A DNA stretch of 9,194 bases, from NCBI GenBank assembly GCA_947174985.1, contig CAMWLB010000107.1, positions 1 through 9,194 on the forward strand. The letters are read 5' to 3'. Below, in pieces: positions 5,101-9,194 of this stretch (its first letter is position 1; each line of letters starts with the position of its first letter). A program made the translations under genes and the position numbers. A model generated the notes under the pieces. That model made no database searches. It was not told the DNA's origin and saw nothing but the letters and a program-made list of their open reading frames with translations. The DNA comes from an uncultured Lachnospiraceae bacterium (GTDB lineage Bacteria > Bacillota > Clostridia > Lachnospirales > Lachnospiraceae).

Positions 5101-7602
5101 TTATTTCAACTGGCCAATCAGCCTTCCTGCCAGTTTCACCGCTTCAGCCGCATCCTTGGAATAGCCGTCTGCTCCTATTTCATTGGCATATTCTTCCGTG
5201 ATAACCGCGCCGCCCACCATGATTTTTGCAGTTACGTTTTGTTCCTTTGCATACTGAATCACCGTCTCCATCTGCTTCATGGTAGTCGTCATCAGTGCGG
5301 AAAGGGCAATGATGGACGCATTGTGCTCTTTTGCCGCCTCTATAATCTTTTCCTTGGGCACATCCTTTCCCAAATCAATCACTTTAAAACCATAATTTTT
5401 CAGCATCAGCGCCACCAGATTTTTGCCGATATCGTGGATATCGCCCTCTACAGTCGCTATAATCACAACGGGCATATTCTCGTCCGTACTCTGTCTTAGC
5501 ATAAGCGGTTCTAAGACTTCAATGGAAAGCTTCATGGCCTCCGCACCCGCGATAAGCTGGGGCAGGAAATATTTCCCGCTGTCAAAATAATCACCAACTG
5601 TATTGATGGCAGGCAGAAGCACCGTATCAAGAAGTTCCTTTGCCTCTGCGCCTTCTGCAAGCGCATCTTTTGTAATCTGTACAATGCCGCTTTTATTTCC
5701 CTTTAATACCGCATCTCTGAGCTTCTGTCTCGCGGATGCCTTTTCCCCTTCCTGTGTGGCAGCAGCCATGCCGCTTTTTACGCCCGTTGCCTGCGCCATG
5801 CTGATTTTCGGTGCCGCCTGCACAGCCGCCTGTGCCTGCTCCTGCAGCAACCGCTTTTCTTTTATTACATCGGCATAACCAATGTAACGCATGTCTGCCT
5901 CTTCTTTGTTGAGCAGCAAATCCGCCGCAAAGGCGCAGCCCATCAAAAGCTCCTGTGAAGGGTTGGCGATTGCCATTGTCAGTCCCGCCCCGACTGCCAT
6001 CGTCAGAAAGGCGGTGTTCACATAGCTTCTCTCCGGCATACCGAAGGATATATTGGAAAGGCCGCATATGGTGGCAAGTCCCTCTTTTTTGCAGTAGCGG
6101 ATGGTGTCCAGCGTATCCAATGCCGCCGTTTTATTGGCGCCCACCGTATTGACCAGACCGTCCACCACAATATCCTCTTTTGCAAAGCCAAGCTCTTTCG
6201 TCCGTTCCAGAATCTTGTGAATAATTTCCTTCTTCTCTGTCAGATTTTCCGGCAGCCCCGCATCGGAAAGCGGAAGCAGGATAAACATGGCGCCGTATTT
6301 TTTGACAATGGGAAGCAGATTTTCAAATTTTTCCTTTTCATAAGAAACGGAATTGACCAGTGCGCGCCCCGGGTATCTGCGAAGTGCCGCCTCCAGCACG
6401 GATATATGGCTGGAGTCCAGCGAAAGGGGCAGATTGGTGACGCCCTCGATTTCTGTAAGCGCCTTTAACATCATCTCTTTTTCATCGATGCCTCCCATGC
6501 CCATATTGACGTCCAGTATCTGCGCGCCGCACGCCTCCTGCTCCTCCGCAAACGCCTTTACCAGCTCCATGCTGCCCTCTCTAAGCTCTGCCTGCAGCTT
6601 TTTCTTTCCGGTCGGGTTAATACGCTCTCCCACTACCATAAAGCCGTCATCAAGAGAAAAGGAAACCGTCTTTCTTTCTGAGGACAGATAGCGGAGTCCC
6701 GCTTTGTATTTTCTTTCTTTGCTGCGGGTTGTGCCAAGCTTGTCTTGCAGTTCCTTTATGTAAGCCGGCGTGGTGCCGCAGCAGCCGCCCAGAATGGAAG
6801 CGCCTGCGTCTAAAAGCAGCTTCATTTCCTCTGCAAACTCTTCCGCCTGTATGTCATAGCAGGTGCTGCCGTCTCCATCCACAAAGGGCAGCCCTGCGTT
6901 TGGCTTTGCAATGACGGGAATCCGAACCGCTTCCGCCATCGAACGTATCACATCGCACATTGCCGCAGGTCCCGTGGAACAATTTGCGCCTACGGCGTCC
7001 GCCCCCAGAGAGGCAAGCACAACCGCCGCTGTCAGGGCATCCGTCCCATAAAGCGTCCGCCCATCCTTTTCAAAAGTCATGGTCACCATCACCGGAAGGC
7101 TGCAGGTTTCCTTTGCCGCGATTAACGCCGCCCTTGCCTCCTGCAGGCTCATCATGGTTTCCACCACCAGCAAATCCACGCCTGCCTCTGAAAGCGCCGT
7201 AATCTGCTCTTTATATATATCCACAAGCTCCTCAAAGTCCATTTTCCCCATCGGTGAAAGCTGCTCACCCGTCATGGTAATATCGCCGGCGATAATCGCC
7301 CTGCCGCCTGCCGCCTGCTTTGACAAGGATACCAGCCTGTTTGTCATCTCCTGCAGGCGATCCTGCAGACCGTATTCCTTTAACTTTATGCGGTTTGCAG
7401 TAAAGGTCGGCGCATACAAAATATGGCTTCCTGCCTCCACATAACCTTTCTGTAATGCAAGAAAAACTTCCTCATTTTCTAAAATCCATTCTTCTGGACA
7501 GACGCCCGCAGGCATCCCCGCCTTCATCAGATTGGAGCCCGTGGCGCCGTCCAGATAGATAATATTTTCTTCCGCCCATACTGCAAATTCTCGTTTTGTC
7601 AT
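5101..7602 (-). CDS. metH: Cobalamin-dependent methionine synthase lacking the reactivation domain
   Basis: The enzyme transfers the methyl group of 5-methyltetrahydrofolate to homocysteine through bound cobalamin, making methionine. Domains in order: homocysteine methyltransferase barrel (about 10-290) with zinc-ligand cysteines Cys208 in GANCSTGP and Cys274-Cys275 in GGCCGTTP; pterin-binding barrel (about 315-580) with VVGERINPTG (323-332) and LDVNMG (363-368); an Ala/Gln-rich linker (about 585-622); the cobalamin cap helices (about 623-705); and the cobalamin-binding fold with DIHDIG (721-726), where His723 is the lower axial ligand. At 833 aa it ends after the cobalamin domain, so the C-terminal AdoMet-binding reactivation domain of the roughly 1,230-residue E. 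coli enzyme is absent. A separate reactivase is expected elsewhere. The SD (AAGGGAAGGA) ends about 10 bases before the ATG. It has its own promoter and precedes ilvB by 76 bases. Confidence 0.95.
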   Translation of the reverse strand: MTKREFAVWAEENIIYLDGATGSNLMKAGMPAGVCPEEWILENEEVFLALQKGYVEAGSHILYAPTFTANRIKLKEYGLQDRLQEMTNRLVSLSKQAAGGRAIIAGDITMTGEQLSPMGKMDFEELVDIYKEQITALSEAGVDLLVVETMMSLQEARAALIAAKETCSLPVMVTMTFEKDGRTLYGTDALTAAVVLASLGADAVGANCSTGPAAMCDVIRSMAEAVRIPVIAKPNAGLPFVDGDGSTCYDIQAEEFAEEMKLLLDAGASILGGCCGTTPAYIKELQDKLGTTRSKERKYKAGLRYLSSERKTVSFSLDDGFMVVGERINPTGKKKLQAELREGSMELVKAFAEEQEACGAQILDVNMGMGGIDEKEMMLKALTEIEGVTNLPLSLDSSHISVLEAALRRYPGRALVNSVSYEKEKFENLLPIVKKYGAMFILLPLSDAGLPENLTEKKEIIHKILERTKELGFAKEDIVVDGLVNTVGANKTAALDTLDTIRYCKKEGLATICGLSNISFGMPERSYVNTAFLTMAVGAGLTMAIANPSQELLMGCAFAADLLLNKEEADMRYIGYADVIKEKRLLQEQAQAAVQAAPKISMAQATGVKSGMAAATQEGEKASARQKLRDAVLKGNKSGIVQITKDALAEGAEAKELLDTVLLPAINTVGDYFDSGKYFLPQLIAGAEAMKLSIEVLEPLMLRQSTDENMPVVIIATVEGDIHDIGKNLVALMLKNYGFKVIDLGKDVPKEKIIEAAKEHNASIIALSALMTTTMKQMETVIQYAKEQNVTAKIMVGGAVITEEYANEIGADGYSKDAAEAVKLAGRLIGQLK

Positions 7603-7673
7603 AACTATTCTGTCCTTCCCTTATGGCGCCTTCTGACGTTTATCAATCCTTAAGACGCCGCAATATCATCTAT

Positions 7674-7702
7674 ATTATAGGGATTTTGCACTAAAATGAC
7701 AA
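7674..7702 (-). promoter_or_regulatory. Sigma-A promoter for metH
   Basis: On the minus strand TTGTCA (7702-7697) is followed by a 17-base spacer and a perfect TATAAT (7679-7674). The start should fall near 7667, giving a leader of about 65 bases. That is too short for a cobalamin riboswitch, and no S-box pattern was recognised in it. Confidence 0.8.
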
Positions 7703-7705
7703 GCA

Positions 7706-7734
7706 TTGTATTGCTTTTACAGCAGAAATATGTT
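7706..7734 (+). promoter_or_regulatory. Weak promoter candidate for the lipoprotein gene
   Basis: TTGTAT (7706-7711) and TATGTT (7729-7734) are 17 bases apart on the plus strand, with three and four consensus matches. Other weak pairings exist in this AT-rich stretch, so the exact site is uncertain. The -35 elements of this candidate and of the divergent metH promoter are only three bases apart. Confidence 0.3.
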
Positions 7735-7773
7735 AAATTTTATATACTCGGTTTATTTGGGAAGGAGGTAGAA

Positions 7774-8250
7774 ATGAAAAATAAATTACTTCTGTTCCTG
7801 ACAGTGCTTGCTTTTTGTTTGTGGCTGACAGGTTGCGGCGGCGAAGACCCTGAAATAAATAAATTTATGGAAGACATCAATTCCTTCTGCAGCGAGGTTG
7901 CCGCAATAGACGCTGGTATCAATGAGATAGATGCCCAGTCAGAATCGGCGAAGGACGAGCTTTTATCCTATTTAGACCAGTTAGACCAAAGCTTTCAGAC
8001 ACTTGCTGCTATTCCGGTGCCTGCAGATTATGCCTACATGGAAGAGCTTGCAGACGAAGCCAGCAGCTACATGACCACGGCTGTCAGCGCGTACCACGAA
8101 GCCTTTGGCGAAAACTCTTACAATGAATATACTGCCGAATATGCCAGACAGAATTATGAACGCGCCTATAAGCGGGTCACCGTTATCTTAAAGCTCTTAC
8201 ATGGAGAGGATATCTCCGATGAAGGCGCTACCATTGAATCTGTGGAATAA
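7774..8250 (+). CDS. Small secreted lipoprotein, function unknown
   Basis: This is a 158-aa protein I do not recognise. The start at 7774 is set by AAGGAGGT at 7762-7769. An in-frame ATG at 7696 would add 26 residues and bury the signal peptide. The N-terminus is a lipoprotein signal: Lys2 and Lys4, a hydrophobic run at 5-18, then the lipobox LTGC with Cys21 as the lipidated residue. The mature part has no other obvious motif. It is strongly acidic and looks helical, with two helical stretches (about 28-73 and 81-140) joined by a turn at IPVPADY, suggesting a small helical hairpin or bundle on the outer face of the membrane. It is transcribed away from metH, converges on the pdaA-like gene, and has its own terminator, so it is probably monocistronic. 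A role cannot be assigned from sequence. Confidence 0.85.
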   Translation: MKNKLLLFLTVLAFCLWLTGCGGEDPEINKFMEDINSFCSEVAAIDAGINEIDAQSESAKDELLSYLDQLDQSFQTLAAIPVPADYAYMEELADEASSYMTTAVSAYHEAFGENSYNEYTAEYARQNYERAYKRVTVILKLLHGEDISDEGATIESVE

Positions 8251-8266
8251 AATCAAAGCATAATTT

Positions 8267-8300
8267 AGGACTAAGTCCTTGCCGGTACTTAGTCCTTTTT
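8267..8300 (+). terminator. Intrinsic terminator after the lipoprotein gene
   Basis: AGGACTAAGT (8267-8276) pairs perfectly with ACTTAGTCCT (8287-8296) around a 10-base loop, and four more T bases follow on the plus strand. It begins 17 bases past the lipoprotein stop and lies just beyond the end of the converging deacetylase gene. On the minus strand the bases after the stem are AAATTA, so termination in that direction would be weaker. Confidence 0.88.
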
Positions 8301-8312
8301 ATGTGGCTACCT

Positions 8313-9110
8313 TTATTTATTTTCAAATAATTCCGAGAGCGGTCTGAACTGATATCCCATCTCTTCCCATTTTGTCAGAAGCTCATCTAATATTTCCCCG
8401 TTTGTCTGAGAAGTACTGTGCAGAAGCACGATTGCCCCGGGATGAATCCTGCCAGTCAGCTTTTCAAATGCCTCCTCATGGCTTGGCTGTTTATCCTGAT
8501 ACCAGTCCACATAGGCAAGACTCCAAAAGAAGGTGTGATAGCCAAGTTCCTTTGCCATTTTCAGGTTTTCCGTACTGTAAATTCCCTGCGGCGGTCTGTA
8601 GTATGGTGCAAGTTCCTGTCCTGTTATCTCTTTAAAAAGAACTTCCACATCTTCCATTTCTTTCCGGAAAGAATCCATATCGGATATTTTTGACATATCC
8701 GGATGATGGTATGTATGGTTTCCCACCGTATGACCGTCCGCCACCATTCTCTTTACGATGTCCGGCGCAGATTCCAGAAAATGGCCAACCACAAAAAAGG
8801 TTGCCGGTGCATTGTGTTTTTGCAGCGCATCCAGAATCGGCTCTGTATTTCCGTTTTCATACCCGCAGTCAAAGGTCAGGTAAATGATTTTTTCACTATT
8901 GCTTCCCACATAGTAGGCGTCGTATTCTGCCAGTTTTTCAGCGGAAACATTGCCGGACGGCTGCGCGCCCTCCTGCCCAAAACCAAGTCCCCAGTTCTGC
9001 GCCTCATCCGTTTTTGCAGAAGAAGCCTCCACATAGTGCACCACATATCCTACCGCCCTCCCAACAAAAAACATGGAAGCCAAAAACAACAGCGTCAAAA
9101 TTTTTTTCAT
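8313..9110 (-). CDS. pdaA: PdaA-like polysaccharide deacetylase (CE4/NodB fold)
   Basis: This is a 265-aa protein with an N-terminal hydrophobic signal or anchor (about 4-25), then a NodB deacetylase domain (about 75-262). CE4 motifs are visible: TFDCG (79-83), where a TFDDG is canonical; metal ligands His132 and His136 in NHTYHHP; RPPQG (172-176); the motif FWSLAYVDW (195-203); and LLHS with His231. The run GYENGNT after motif 1 and the FWSLAYVDW segment match the B. subtilis PdaA family. PdaA removes the acetyl group from N-acetylmuramic acid during synthesis of muramic delta-lactam in spore cortex, so a sporulation role is inferred. Total length is near that of B. subtilis PdaA. The start at 9110 is preferred over the ATG at 9155 because GAGGG precedes it by eight bases and the signal segment then sits at the N-terminus. 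A vegetative cell-wall deacetylase remains possible. Confidence 0.9.
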   Translation of the reverse strand: MKKILTLLFLASMFFVGRAVGYVVHYVEASSAKTDEAQNWGLGFGQEGAQPSGNVSAEKLAEYDAYYVGSNSEKIIYLTFDCGYENGNTEPILDALQKHNAPATFFVVGHFLESAPDIVKRMVADGHTVGNHTYHHPDMSKISDMDSFRKEMEDVEVLFKEITGQELAPYYRPPQGIYSTENLKMAKELGYHTFFWSLAYVDWYQDKQPSHEEAFEKLTGRIHPGAIVLLHSTSQTNGEILDELLTKWEEMGYQFRPLSELFENK

Positions 9111-9114
9111 AAAA

Positions 9115-9156
9115 AATGCCCTCAATATCTCATTAATAGTGTATATTAAGGGCATT
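9115..9156 (-). promoter_or_regulatory. Hairpin covering the pdaA-like ribosome site
   Basis: On the minus strand AATGCCCTTAATAT (9156-9143) can pair with ATATTGAGGGCATT (9128-9115) over 14 bp, including one G-U pair, around a 14-base loop. TTTT then follows directly before the ATG at 9110. The 3' arm contains the GAGGG ribosome site (9123-9119). It could hide the ribosome site, or be the terminator of a gene lying beyond the right edge. The sequence shows the pairing; the role is inferred. Confidence 0.6.
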
Positions 9157-9165
9157 AAAAAATCA
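9137..9165 (-). promoter_or_regulatory. Weak candidate sigma-G/F-type promoter for the pdaA-like gene
   Basis: On the minus strand TGATTT (9165-9160) and TACACTA (9143-9137) are 16 bases apart. They resemble the forespore sigma-G pattern (TGAATA and CATACTA in B. subtilis) at four of six and five of seven positions. B. subtilis pdaA is sigma-G dependent, which is the reason to look. The match is weak and could be chance in AT-rich DNA. Confidence 0.2.
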
Positions 9166-9194
9166 TGACTTTTCTACCGTTTTCAATAATTCTG

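Noticed and set aside
5693..6067. Minus-strand 124-codon open frame inside metH
   Set aside because: It is an alternate frame within the conserved metH reading frame; composition and lack of a start signal mark it as a shadow.
7603..7773. Possible cobalamin or SAM riboswitch ahead of metH
   Set aside because: The predicted leader is about 65 bases, too short for a cobalamin riboswitch, and no S-box pattern or terminator hairpin was recognised.
7696..7773. N-terminal extension of the lipoprotein from the ATG at 7696
   Set aside because: It lacks a ribosome site, overlaps the promoter region, and would place 26 residues before an otherwise typical lipoprotein signal peptide.
9111..9155. N-terminal extension of the deacetylase from the ATG at 9155
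   Set aside because: There is no ribosome site before it, and the extra 15 codons coincide with the hairpin and precede a normal signal segment.

Overview
This looks like a chromosomal window from an anaerobic, low-to-mid GC Firmicute, most probably a Clostridia member of the Lachnospiraceae type. The evidence is strong Shine-Dalgarno (SD) sites, sigma-A-like promoters, a class I ketol-acid reductoisomerase, a MetH without its reactivation domain, and a PdaA-type deacetylase. The PdaA homologue suggests a spore former or a descendant of one. Taxonomy is inferred from protein style only. I see no phage, IS element, CRISPR array, tRNA or rRNA.

Layout, right to left because most genes are on the minus strand. 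At 8313-9110 (-) lies a PdaA-like polysaccharide deacetylase whose ribosome site is buried in a 14-bp hairpin. It converges on a small lipoprotein gene (7774-8250, +) that ends at a clear intrinsic terminator (8267-8300). The lipoprotein is divergent from metH (5101-7602, -), with a well-formed sigma-A promoter for metH at 7674-7702. Downstream of metH on the same strand is a branched-chain amino acid cluster: ilvB (3405-5024), a first acetohydroxyacid synthase (AHAS) regulatory subunit (2901-3389), a second one (2260-2760), and ilvC (1172-2188). A hairpin plus T-run terminator (1113-1149) closes the cluster. The left edge holds the membrane-domain half of an exporter-type ABC transporter (1-1083, -) that runs off the window.

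How the genes work together: IlvB with one or both regulatory subunits condenses pyruvate with pyruvate or 2-oxobutyrate, and IlvC isomerises and reduces the products toward valine, leucine and isoleucine. ilvD, ilvE and the leu genes are not in this window. MetH makes methionine from homocysteine. No T-box, SAM or cobalamin riboswitch is visible ahead of these genes. Promoter-like sequences instead suggest three entry points on the minus strand: before metH, before ilvB, and a near-consensus internal one before the second regulatory subunit and ilvC.

The window is mostly ordinary metabolism, and I do not see a new defence or mobile system. The points most worth following are two different AHAS small subunits beside one large subunit, a large subunit that departs from the family consensus around the active-site glutamate and at the Trp that controls substrate choice, an altered cofactor loop in IlvC, the internal ilv promoter, and the hairpin over the pdaA start.
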